Positions 17,582 through 25,412 of a stretch of 64,000 nt of DNA are shown here, piece by piece. How positions within the stretch are numbered: the first letter of the stretch is position 1; each line of letters starts with the position of its first letter. The DNA lies in assembly GCA_026192395.1 (NCBI GenBank), contig WACF01000001.1:62001-126000 (forward strand), written 5' to 3'. The DNA comes from Proteobacteria bacterium 005FR1. Lineage in GTDB: Bacteria > Pseudomonadota > Gammaproteobacteria > Pseudomonadales > Cellvibrionaceae. The notes under the pieces are model-generated. The model was not told the origin of the DNA and did not search any database. It worked only from the letters and a program-made list of their open reading frames with translations. The position numbers and the translations under genes were made by a program.

Positions 17582-18817
17582 ATGAAAACGATCGCTTGCG
17601 ATGCAGGAATCAAGACGCCCCGCGACTTGCTTCCTCTCGAAGAATACGACTGGCTGGTGCAAACGATTCACGAGGGCAGTCTGGACTCCAAAGCCTTCTC
17701 TCGAGCTCTTGAGGCGCTGCGATTTCGATGGCGTGCGAACTACGTCGCCCTGATTGTACGCATACCGGGAATGGAAGGACCTGCGCTGATGCTGCTAGTC
17801 GGCGATGTCAATACCTCGGGAAAGCTGTCCTACATGCCTTATCAACGCAGCACTGTCTTTTCCGGCTGCCCCGCCGACAAGGTCTTCACCCAAGAAGATC
17901 TGATGTCCGAGGAAGAGTGGCAGCGTTGTGAGTATTACTTGGATCACTGCAAGGATGCGGATGTTTATCATCTGATGGGAGCCGACATTTCCCTGCCTGA
18001 CGGTGGGGTTGTTCGTTTCAGGGCCACCCGTCCTCATGGTGCCCCGGCCTTTTCGGAAGAGGATCGCGCACTGTGTAGCATGCTGTTGCCCCATTTTCGA
18101 TGCAGCCTCCGCATTCATAATGAATTGGGGCGCAGCGAATCACTCGGCAGCTTGTATGCACAGGCGATCAACCGTCTTTCAGTCGCCGCCATCGTGCTGG
18201 ACGAGCGAGGCTGCGTACTCGAACTAAATGAAGTAGCTGAGGAATTGCTGGCCAAGGGTGACGGCTTGAAAGTGGTTGGTAGTCGCCTGGAAGCCAGCTA
18301 CCCCAGCGACAATAGCAAGCTTCATAAGCGGATTCAGAAAGTTTTCGAAGCCCAATCTAAAGGTGAACTTCTCCTTCCCACGCTTCTGCCCATTGCCCGG
18401 CCCTCCGGCGAGGTGAGCCTCGGGGTGGTGGTCGAACCTATTCCCGAGCAAAGTTGGGCGGAAGCCAAGGGCCAGCCGGCACTGGTGCTCTACGTGCGTG
18501 ACGCCGTTGGCAAGCCCCAGGTAAGCAATGTGGCCGCCATGCGCCTTTTTGAATTCACCCCGGCCGAGACTGCATTGGCGCTGGAACTGGCCAACGGCCT
18601 CTCTCTGGAGGAGGCTGCGGAGAATCTCGGTATCATGCGTAACACCGCCCGCGCACACCTGCGGGCAATTTTTTCGAAAACCGGCGTTCGCCGGCAAGCC
18701 GAGTTGGTCCGTGTGATCCTCAATAGCATAGTCACTCTCGGTCGCGACGCGGTCAGGCCGCTCGAGAGCAATGACGTGCAGGTACCCCAGCCCGCACTGA
18801 GACCATTGCGGAAATAG
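17582..18817 (+). CDS. LuxR-type HTH transcriptional regulator, tandem copy 2
   Basis: A 411-residue paralogue of the preceding regulator, 129 bases downstream, with AAAGGG before the ATG. The C-terminal part, from ARPSGEVSLGVVVEP through the HTH, is almost identical to copy 1. The first 180 residues are clearly diverged, for example MSEEEWQRCEYYLDHCKD against MSSEQWQSSSYYREVCKK. This suggests two regulators that read the same DNA sites but different signals. A short product extension after the HTH (VPQPALRPLRK) is unique to this copy. Confidence 0.75.
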   Translation: MKTIACDAGIKTPRDLLPLEEYDWLVQTIHEGSLDSKAFSRALEALRFRWRANYVALIVRIPGMEGPALMLLVGDVNTSGKLSYMPYQRSTVFSGCPADKVFTQEDLMSEEEWQRCEYYLDHCKDADVYHLMGADISLPDGGVVRFRATRPHGAPAFSEEDRALCSMLLPHFRCSLRIHNELGRSESLGSLYAQAINRLSVAAIVLDERGCVLELNEVAEELLAKGDGLKVVGSRLEASYPSDNSKLHKRIQKVFEAQSKGELLLPTLLPIARPSGEVSLGVVVEPIPEQSWAEAKGQPALVLYVRDAVGKPQVSNVAAMRLFEFTPAETALALELANGLSLEEAAENLGIMRNTARAHLRAIFSKTGVRRQAELVRVILNSIVTLGRDAVRPLESNDVQVPQPALRPLRK

Positions 18818-19229
18818 AGTCCTGCCGCTCCTCCCTGGATGCCGCTGGCAGCGCATCAATTTGTTCTCCTTTCTCTCCCGGCGTTTCGGTGTTTCCTTTT
18901 GCAGGAATCCTGAATAGTCCGTTCACAGGATGTTTCTTTGCGGAAATATCCTGATGATATCCGTACCCGAGTTGGATAAAGCAACAGAGCAACGGCTGAC
19001 CAGCGGCTCTATCGTTGCTAGTGCCCAGGAAATGTCACCTGAGTAAGCGGTGGCCTGGATAGGTATAAATTCAAGCGGGCTAGAACACACTAGCGTGGAA
19101 CTGGTCGGGCTCGGTTGTTGTGGTAAGCAATCGGTAGATTCGAATTCTCGTGTGCACTGAACAAGCCACAAGACCTGCTCGATCGAAGCCTTCGGCGACT
19201 GAGTAAGGACTATCAAAATAGGTATCGCA
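18818..19229. other. Intergenic region upstream of prpB
   Basis: No gene is seen in 412 bases. The 3' flank of regulator copy 2 still resembles that of copy 1: GTTCACAGGATGT at 18921-18933 mirrors GTTGACAGGATGT at 17538-17550. The region carries an inverted repeat (18927-18952) and probably the prp promoter. No sigma-54 type promoter was recognised. Confidence 0.5.
18927..18952. promoter_or_regulatory. Inverted repeat upstream of prpB
   Basis: AGGATGTTTC (18927-18936) and GAAATATCCT (18943-18952) are reverse complements at nine of ten positions with a 6-base spacer. Size and symmetry fit an operator for a dimeric regulator of the prp cluster. It lies about 280 bases before prpB, and a transcript hairpin is an equal alternative. 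Confidence 0.4.
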
Positions 19230-20114
19230 ATGTCAAAGCATGTGTCACCAGGTTCAAGATTCAGAAAACTCCTCACCGGTAAAAAGCCGGCGCAGGTCGT
19301 AGGCGCATTCAACGCTTACACTGCGATGATGGCAGAGCAGATTGGCCACGATGCAATCTACTTGTCTGGTGCGGGCGTTGCCAATGCCTCGTATGGTCTG
19401 CCGGATCTGGGCGTAACCTCCCTAAATGATGTACTGATTGACGTCGACCGCATTACCAGCGCCTGCGGCTTACCGCTGTTGGTGGACATCGATACCGGCT
19501 GGGGTGGTGCCTTCAATATCGCGCGCACCATCAAGGGCATGGAGAAGGCCGGCGCTGCCGCCGTTCACATCGAAGATCAGGTTGCCCAGAAGCGCTGTGG
19601 CCATCGCCCTAACAAGGCAATCGTGACGCAGGATGAAATGGTGGACCGCGTGAAGGCCGCCGTGGATGCGCGCCAGGATGAAAGCTTCTTCATAATGGCC
19701 CGTACAGACGCCTTCGGGCAGGAAGGGCTGGAAAAAGCCATTGAGCGCTGCAAGGCCTACATCGAAGCGGGCGCAGACGGAATTTTCGCGGAAGCTCTGC
19801 AGAGCGGCGACCAATACTGCGCTTTTACTGAGGCGCTGAAAGTACCGGTGCTCGCAAACATGACCGAGTTCGGGAAGACGCCGCTGTACACCCTTGAAGA
19901 ACTGAAGAGCTGGGGAGTGGCAGTTGCCCTATATCCTCTCAGCGCTTTCCGCGCGGCCAACAAGGCGGCCGAGAATGTCTACCGGCATCTACTGGAGGAC
20001 GGCCATCAGAAAGCAGTAGTGGATACCATGCAGACCCGTCAGGAGCTGTACTCCTATCTGAATTACCAAGAGTACGAAGACAAACTCGATGCATTGTTTG
20101 CGAAAGACAGATAA
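19230..20114 (+). CDS. prpB: 2-methylisocitrate lyase
   Basis: A 294-residue enzyme of the isocitrate lyase/PEP mutase superfamily. It splits 2-methylisocitrate to pyruvate and succinate, the last step of the methylcitrate cycle. The catalytic KRCGH motif lies at residues 121-125 with the essential Cys123, the same position as in E. coli PrpB. Metal-binding acidic residues are visible in [10 protein letters not shown] and VHIEDQV. It heads prpB-prpC-acnD-prpF. No prpR is adjacent; the nearest regulators are the LuxR-type pair just upstream. Propionyl-CoA from steroid-ring degradation is a likely source of substrate. Confidence 0.95.
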   Translation: MSKHVSPGSRFRKLLTGKKPAQVVGAFNAYTAMMAEQIGHDAIYLSGAGVANASYGLPDLGVTSLNDVLIDVDRITSACGLPLLVDIDTGWGGAFNIARTIKGMEKAGAAAVHIEDQVAQKRCGHRPNKAIVTQDEMVDRVKAAVDARQDESFFIMARTDAFGQEGLEKAIERCKAYIEAGADGIFAEALQSGDQYCAFTEALKVPVLANMTEFGKTPLYTLEELKSWGVAVALYPLSAFRAANKAAENVYRHLLEDGHQKAVVDTMQTRQELYSYLNYQEYEDKLDALFAKDR

Positions 20115-20164
20115 TTGGTTGGGCAATCAACAATCCGGCACAAGGACAATAGGGGAGAAATACG

Positions 20165-21289
20165 ATGGTAGACAAGAAACTGGGTGGCGCCGGCCTGCGC
20201 GGCCAGGTCGCTGGGAAGACTGCATTATGCACTGTGGGTCAAGAAGGCAGCGGCCTGACCTATCGCGGCTACGACGTCAAAGACCTCGCAGAGAACTGCA
20301 TTTTCGAGGAAGTGGCCTACCTGATCTTCCACGGTGATTTGCCAAACAAGCAGGAACTTTCGGAATACCAAGTACGTTTAAAGGGGCGACGCGCGTTGCC
20401 ACAGCCATTGAAGGAAGTGCTTGAACGCATTCCCGCAGATTCCCACCCGATGGATGTTCTGCGAACTGGTTGCTCTGTCCTGGGTAATCTCGAAACTGAA
20501 GATGATTTCAGCGAGGAGCAGGAGGCCGCGGATCGTCTCCTTGCCACTCTGCCTGGCATGATCTGCTACTGGTACCGCTTCGTCACGGACGGTGTACGCA
20601 TAGATACTGCGACCGATGACAACACCATCGGGGCTCAGTTCCTGCACATGCTACACGGAGAGAAGCCAAAGCCGCTGTATGAAAAAGTGATGAACGCTTC
20701 GCTGATCCTCTACGCTGAGCATGAATTCAATGCATCGACGTTCACCGCACGGGTTTGTGCATCCACACTCTCCGATATTCATTCGTGTATCACTGGTGCG
20801 ATCGGATCGCTCCGCGGACCTCTACACGGCGGCGCCAACGAGGCGGCAATGGCCATGATCGAAAAATTCGATAATCCGGACCATGCCGAGCGGGAACTGC
20901 TGGAAATGCTAGAACGCAAGGAAAAGATCATGGGCTTCGGGCACGCCATCTACCGCGAGTCTGACCCGCGCAATGCCGTTATTAAGCAATGGGCGAAGAA
21001 GCTGGCGGAAGACGCCGGCAATGACCGGCTTTATCGCATTGCGGAGCGTTGCGAAGCCGTGATGTGGCGGGAAAAGAAACTGTTCTGTAATGCAGATTTT
21101 TTCCACGCTCCGGCGTACAACATCATGGGTATTCCGACCCCGCTGTTCACTCCTATCTTTGTCTGTTCGCGAGTCACGGGGTGGGCAGCGCACGTCATGG
21201 AGCAGCGCGCCGACAACCGCATCATCCGCCCGAGCGCCGAGTACGTCGGGCCGGAGCTGCGCAAGGTGAAGCCGATCGAAGATCGTTGA
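20165..21289 (+). CDS. prpC: 2-methylcitrate synthase
   Basis: A 374-residue citrate-synthase-fold enzyme condensing propionyl-CoA with oxaloacetate. Catalytic histidines are H221 in GPLHGGANE and H260 in MGFGHAIYRESDPR; the acidic residue lies in NADFFHAPAYN. The short length and RGYDVKDLAENC opening are typical of PrpC rather than the longer hexameric GltA. AGGGGAG precedes the ATG. It lies 50 bases after prpB and is separated from acnD by an unusual repeat-rich spacer. Confidence 0.93.
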   Translation: MVDKKLGGAGLRGQVAGKTALCTVGQEGSGLTYRGYDVKDLAENCIFEEVAYLIFHGDLPNKQELSEYQVRLKGRRALPQPLKEVLERIPADSHPMDVLRTGCSVLGNLETEDDFSEEQEAADRLLATLPGMICYWYRFVTDGVRIDTATDDNTIGAQFLHMLHGEKPKPLYEKVMNASLILYAEHEFNASTFTARVCASTLSDIHSCITGAIGSLRGPLHGGANEAAMAMIEKFDNPDHAERELLEMLERKEKIMGFGHAIYRESDPRNAVIKQWAKKLAEDAGNDRLYRIAERCEAVMWREKKLFCNADFFHAPAYNIMGIPTPLFTPIFVCSRVTGWAAHVMEQRADNRIIRPSAEYVGPELRKVKPIEDR

Positions 21290-21290
21290 T

Positions 21291-21390
21291 GGAAAGTGGG
21301 GAGTGGGAAGTGGGGAGTCGGGAGGACCGGCGCTCGGCTTCCCACTTTCCGCCTCCGACTTCCCACTACCGACTTTCCACTGCCGACATC
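21291..21390. repeat. Nested inverted and tandem repeats between prpC and acnD
   Basis: GGAAAGTGGG (21291-21300) is the exact reverse complement of CCCACTTTCC (21341-21350). AGTGGGAAGT (21302-21311) is the exact reverse complement of ACTTCCCACT (21358-21367). Each side is built from tandem variants of GGGAAGTGG or its complement. The RNA can fold in more than one register and could reduce downstream transcription or stabilise prpBC mRNA. Confidence 0.7.
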
Positions 21391-21407
21391 CCTCTCCCGA
21401 GTGAAAA

Positions 21408-24044
21408 ATGAATACTGATCATCGCAAGCCCCTGCCGGGCACCGAGCTCGATTACTTCGACACCCGCGAAGCCGCGGACGCGATTCAACCCGGCGCCTAC
21501 GACAAGCTTCCCTATACTTCGCGCATCCTGGCGGAAAACCTGGTGCGTCGTTGTGAGCCGGAAACACTGACCGACTCGCTCAAACAAATCATCGAGCGCA
21601 AGCGCGAGCTGGATTTTCCCTGGTTTCCGGCGCGAGTGGTTTGCCACGACATTCTCGGACAGACCGCGCTGGTGGATCTGGCCGGCCTGCGTGACGCGAT
21701 CGCGGAAAAGGGTGGCGATCCCGCTAAGGTGAACCCGGTGGTACCGACGCAATTGATCGTCGACCACTCGCTTGCGGTGGAACACGCCGGTTTTGAACAA
21801 GACGCCTTCGAAACAAACCGCGCGATTGAAGATCGCCGCAACGACGACCGTTTCCATTTCATCAACTGGACCAAGACCGCGTTTGAGAACGTCGACGTGA
21901 TTCCCCCCGGCAACGGCATCATGCACCAGATCAATCTCGAGAAGATGTCACCGGTGGTGCAGGTTCGGGATGGTGTCGCTTTCCCGGACACCTGCGTGGG
22001 CACCGACAGCCATACGCCGATGGTGGATGCGCTCGGTGTGATTTCCGTCGGTGTGGGCGGCCTCGAAGCTGAAAGCGTCATGCTCGGCCGCGCCTCCTAC
22101 ATGCGACTGCCCGACATCGTCGGTGTGGAACTGACCGGCAAACTGCAGCCGGGCATCACCGGCACCGACATGGTGCTGGCCCTGACCCACTTCCTGCGCC
22201 GCGAGCGCGTGGTAGGTGCCTATCTGGAATTCTTCGGCGAAGGCGCCGATGCGCTGACCGTCGGCGATCGCGCAACCATCTCCAACATGACCCCGGAATA
22301 CGGCGCCACCGCTGCGATGTTCTACATCGACGGCCAGACCATCGACTATCTGAAGCTGACCGGCCGCGATGACGAGCAGGTAAAACTGGTCGAGCAGTTC
22401 GCCAAGCACACCGGCCTCTGGGCGGACAGCCTCAAGAACGCCGAATACGAGCGCGTGCTGACTTTCGACCTATCTTCCGTTGGCCGCAATCTCGCCGGTC
22501 CTTCCAACCCGCACGCACTGCTGCCCGCCTCCGAACTGGCCAGCCGCGGTATCGCCGGCAAGGTGGAACTGGAAGAGGGCAAAATGCCAGATGGTGCGGT
22601 GATCATCGCTGCCATCACCAGCTGCACCAACACCAGCAACCCGCGCAACATGGTGGCCGCCGGTCTGATCGCCCGAAACGCCAATAAACTGGGCCTGACC
22701 CGAAAGCCTTGGGTAAAAAGCTCGCTGGCGCCCGGCTCCAAGACCGTGAAAATGTATCTCGAAGAAGCCAATCTCCTGCCGGATTTGGAAAGTCTCGGCT
22801 TCGGCGTGGTGGCCTTTGCCTGTACCACCTGTAACGGCATGAGCGGCGCGCTGGATCCAACAATTCAGCAGGAAATCATCGACCGCGATCTTTATGCAAC
22901 CGCAGTGCTTTCCGGTAACCGCAACTTTGACGGCCGCATTCATCCCTACGCGAAGCAGGCCTTCCTTGCTTCGCCGCCCCTGGTTGTGGCCTACGCCCTT
23001 GCCGGCACCATTCGTTTCGACATCGAAAAAGATCCACTCGGCTTCGACCAGAACGGCAACCCGGTAACACTGAAGGACATCTGGCCCAGCGACGAAGAGA
23101 TCGACGCGATCGTCAAGCAGGCGGTCAAGCCGGAGCAGTTCCGCAACGTCTACATTCCGATGTTCGAAATCAAGGACAAGTCCGAAGCCGGCAAGCCGCT
23201 TTACGACTGGCGTCCGATGAGCACCTACATTCGTCGTCCACCCTATTGGGAAGGCGTGCTCGCCGGCGAACGCTCGCTGAAAGGGATGCGTCCTCTGGCC
23301 GTGCTCGGTGACAACATCACTACTGATCACCTGTCGCCTTCCAATGCAATCCTCGCGGACAGTGCTGCCGGTGAATACCTGGCGAAGATGGGCCTGCCGG
23401 AAGAAGACTTCAACTCCTACGCTACCCACCGAGGCGATCACCTCACCGCGCAACGCGCGACCTTTGCCAATCCAAAATTGCTGAACGAAATGGTTCGCGA
23501 TGAGAATGGCAAAGTCGTGCAGGGTTCACTGGCGCGCGTCGAGCCGGAAGGCAAAGTCACCCGCATGTGGGAAGCCATCGAAACCTACATGGATCGCAAG
23601 CAGCCGCTGATCATCGTCGCCGGCGCCGATTACGGCCAGGGCTCTTCACGAGACTGGGCCGCCAAAGGAGTACGTCTGGCCGGCGTGGAAGCCATCGTCG
23701 CCGAAGGTTTCGAACGCATCCACCGCACCAACCTGATCGGCATGGGCGTGCTGCCCCTGCAGTTCCAGCCGGGCACTACGCGCGAAACCCTGAGCATTGA
23801 TGGAAGCGAAACCTTCGATGTGGTCGGCCAGCACAAGCCGGGCGCTACGCTCGCGCTGGTGATCCGCCGTAAGAATGGCGAGGTTGAGGGGGTGCCGGTA
23901 ATTTGCCGCCTGGACACCGCCGAGGAGGTATCGATTTATGATGCTGGCGGTGTATTACAGCGGTTTGCCAAGGACTTTTTGGAATCAGAAGCAGAGGTCG
24001 AAGATGACTTGAAAGTTAATGCTGAGTTCTGGGTTGGCTGTTAA
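21408..24044 (+). CDS. acnD: Fe/S-dependent 2-methylcitrate dehydratase AcnD
   Basis: An 878-residue aconitase-family enzyme that, together with PrpF, dehydrates 2-methylcitrate in place of PrpD. Cluster-binding cysteines are visible in ITSCTNTSNPRN and ACTTCNGMSG. SSLAPGSKT and the C-terminal swivel domain with GADYGQGSSRDWAAKG are present. Presence of prpF directly downstream separates it from housekeeping AcnA. The start codon follows a GAG-containing weak ribosome site at the edge of the repeat spacer. Confidence 0.93.
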   Translation: MNTDHRKPLPGTELDYFDTREAADAIQPGAYDKLPYTSRILAENLVRRCEPETLTDSLKQIIERKRELDFPWFPARVVCHDILGQTALVDLAGLRDAIAEKGGDPAKVNPVVPTQLIVDHSLAVEHAGFEQDAFETNRAIEDRRNDDRFHFINWTKTAFENVDVIPPGNGIMHQINLEKMSPVVQVRDGVAFPDTCVGTDSHTPMVDALGVISVGVGGLEAESVMLGRASYMRLPDIVGVELTGKLQPGITGTDMVLALTHFLRRERVVGAYLEFFGEGADALTVGDRATISNMTPEYGATAAMFYIDGQTIDYLKLTGRDDEQVKLVEQFAKHTGLWADSLKNAEYERVLTFDLSSVGRNLAGPSNPHALLPASELASRGIAGKVELEEGKMPDGAVIIAAITSCTNTSNPRNMVAAGLIARNANKLGLTRKPWVKSSLAPGSKTVKMYLEEANLLPDLESLGFGVVAFACTTCNGMSGALDPTIQQEIIDRDLYATAVLSGNRNFDGRIHPYAKQAFLASPPLVVAYALAGTIRFDIEKDPLGFDQNGNPVTLKDIWPSDEEIDAIVKQAVKPEQFRNVYIPMFEIKDKSEAGKPLYDWRPMSTYIRRPPYWEGVLAGERSLKGMRPLAVLGDNITTDHLSPSNAILADSAAGEYLAKMGLPEEDFNSYATHRGDHLTAQRATFANPKLLNEMVRDENGKVVQGSLARVEPEGKVTRMWEAIETYMDRKQPLIIVAGADYGQGSSRDWAAKGVRLAGVEAIVAEGFERIHRTNLIGMGVLPLQFQPGTTRETLSIDGSETFDVVGQHKPGATLALVIRRKNGEVEGVPVICRLDTAEEVSIYDAGGVLQRFAKDFLESEAEVEDDLKVNAEFWVGC

Positions 24045-24116
24045 GTCAGTCGACGAATGCTAGGCGACTCGCCAGTTGCACAAGTAAATTACGAAAGCAT
24101 GAGAGAAAATACGTGT

Positions 24117-25298
24117 ATGCCTCACGCACCGCAAACCAAAATCCCCGCTACCTATATGCGAGGTGGAACGAGTAAAGGTATTTTTTTCCGTTTGCAGGAC
24201 TTGCCTGAAGCGGCACAGAAACCCGGACCTGCGCGCGATGCCTTGTTGCTGCGCGTAATCGGTAGCCCCGATCCGTACGGGAAACATACCGATGGTATGG
24301 GAGGTGGAACGTCGAGTACCAGCAAGGCGGTAATCTTGTCGAAGAGTGATCAGCCCGATCACGACGTAAATTATTTGTTCGGTCAGGTTTCCATCGACAA
24401 ACCCTATGTCGACTGGAGCGGCAATTGTGGCAATCTGACCGCCGCCGTGGGCGCATTCGCGATCAGCAATGGACTGGTGAGCCACGACCGCATTCCTGAA
24501 AACGGCACTGCCATTGTTCGCATCTGGCAAGCCAACATCGAGAAAACTATCGTCGCCCACATCCCCATCACCAATGGGGACGTGCAGGAAACCGGTGATT
24601 TCGAACTGGACGGTGTGACCTTCCCAGCGGCGGAAGTGCAGGTGGAATTAATGGATCCCGCCGATGGTGAAGGCAGCATGTTCCCCACTGGCAACGTGGT
24701 GGACGACTTGGAAGTGCCGGGTGTTGGCACCGTGAAAGCGACCATGATCAGCGCGGGTATTCCCACCGTTTTCGTCAATGCCGAAGATATCGGTTATACC
24801 GGTACCGAATTGCAGGACGCCATCAACAACGATAGGAACGCGCTGGCCATGTTCGAAACCATTCGCGCCCACGGTGCGCTGCAAATGGGTCTGATCGAAC
24901 AAATCGAAGATGCCGCAGAACGGCAGCACACCCCTAAAGTGGCGTTTGTTGCTAAGCCGGCGGACTACGTCGCCTCTAGCGGCAGGAGAGTCGCGGCTGA
25001 GAACATCGATCTGCTGGTGCGTGCGCTTTCCATGGGTAAGTTGCACCACGCAATGATGGGTACCGCAGCGGTAGCTATCGGTATTGCCGCGTCGGTTCCG
25101 GGTACACTCGTAAATCTCGCCGCTGGTGGCGGTGAGCGCGACACCGTGCGTTTCGGTCACCCTTCCGGGACGCTCCGCGTAGGCGGAGAAGCTAAAAAGG
25201 TGAACGGGGAGTGGACGGCCACAAAAGCGGTTATGAGCCGAAGCGCCCGGGTCTTGATGGAAGGGTCGGTCCGAGCCCCAGATACGTGGTCTAGATAA
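24117..25298 (+). CDS. prpF: PrpF protein, AcnD-associated isomerase
   Basis: A 393-residue protein of the PrpF/DapF-like fold. PrpF works with AcnD and is thought to isomerise the methylaconitate product so that AcnB can finish the conversion to 2-methylisocitrate. Characteristic segments are YMRGGTSKGIFF, GGGTSSTSKA, DWSGNCGNL, with the active-site Cys, and GTVKATMISAGIPTVFV. I chose ATG 24117 (MPHAPQTKIPATYMRGG); in-frame ATG codons at 24057 and 24099 are possible but add non-family residues. The cluster ends at the terminator 9 bases downstream. Confidence 0.93.
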   Translation: MPHAPQTKIPATYMRGGTSKGIFFRLQDLPEAAQKPGPARDALLLRVIGSPDPYGKHTDGMGGGTSSTSKAVILSKSDQPDHDVNYLFGQVSIDKPYVDWSGNCGNLTAAVGAFAISNGLVSHDRIPENGTAIVRIWQANIEKTIVAHIPITNGDVQETGDFELDGVTFPAAEVQVELMDPADGEGSMFPTGNVVDDLEVPGVGTVKATMISAGIPTVFVNAEDIGYTGTELQDAINNDRNALAMFETIRAHGALQMGLIEQIEDAAERQHTPKVAFVAKPADYVASSGRRVAAENIDLLVRALSMGKLHHAMMGTAAVAIGIAASVPGTLVNLAAGGGERDTVRFGHPSGTLRVGGEAKKVNGEWTATKAVMSRSARVLMEGSVRAPDTWSR

Positions 25299-25306
25299 TC
25301 TCCTTT

Positions 25307-25359
25307 AGCCAAGGTCACACTCCGACGGCACCTCTCACTTGCGGGCCTTGGCTCTTTTT
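25307..25359 (+). terminator. Rho-independent terminator of prp cluster
   Basis: AGCCAAGG (25307-25314) pairs perfectly with CCTTGGCT (25346-25353), followed by CTTTTTA. The loop is long, about 31 bases, but the stem and T run are clear. Confidence 0.75.
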
Positions 25360-25412
25360 ATTCCCCCGAAACTCACTTAGATCTTGAACGGCTAGTTACG
25401 CCAGGAGTTCGT

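Noticed and set aside
21291-21390. CRISPR-like array
   Set aside because: Repeat units are about 10 bases, contiguous and variable, with inverted copies and no regular spacers.
22470-23453. 327-codon open frame on the - strand
   Set aside because: It lies wholly inside acnD, antisense, with no family motifs; typical shadow in GC-rich DNA.
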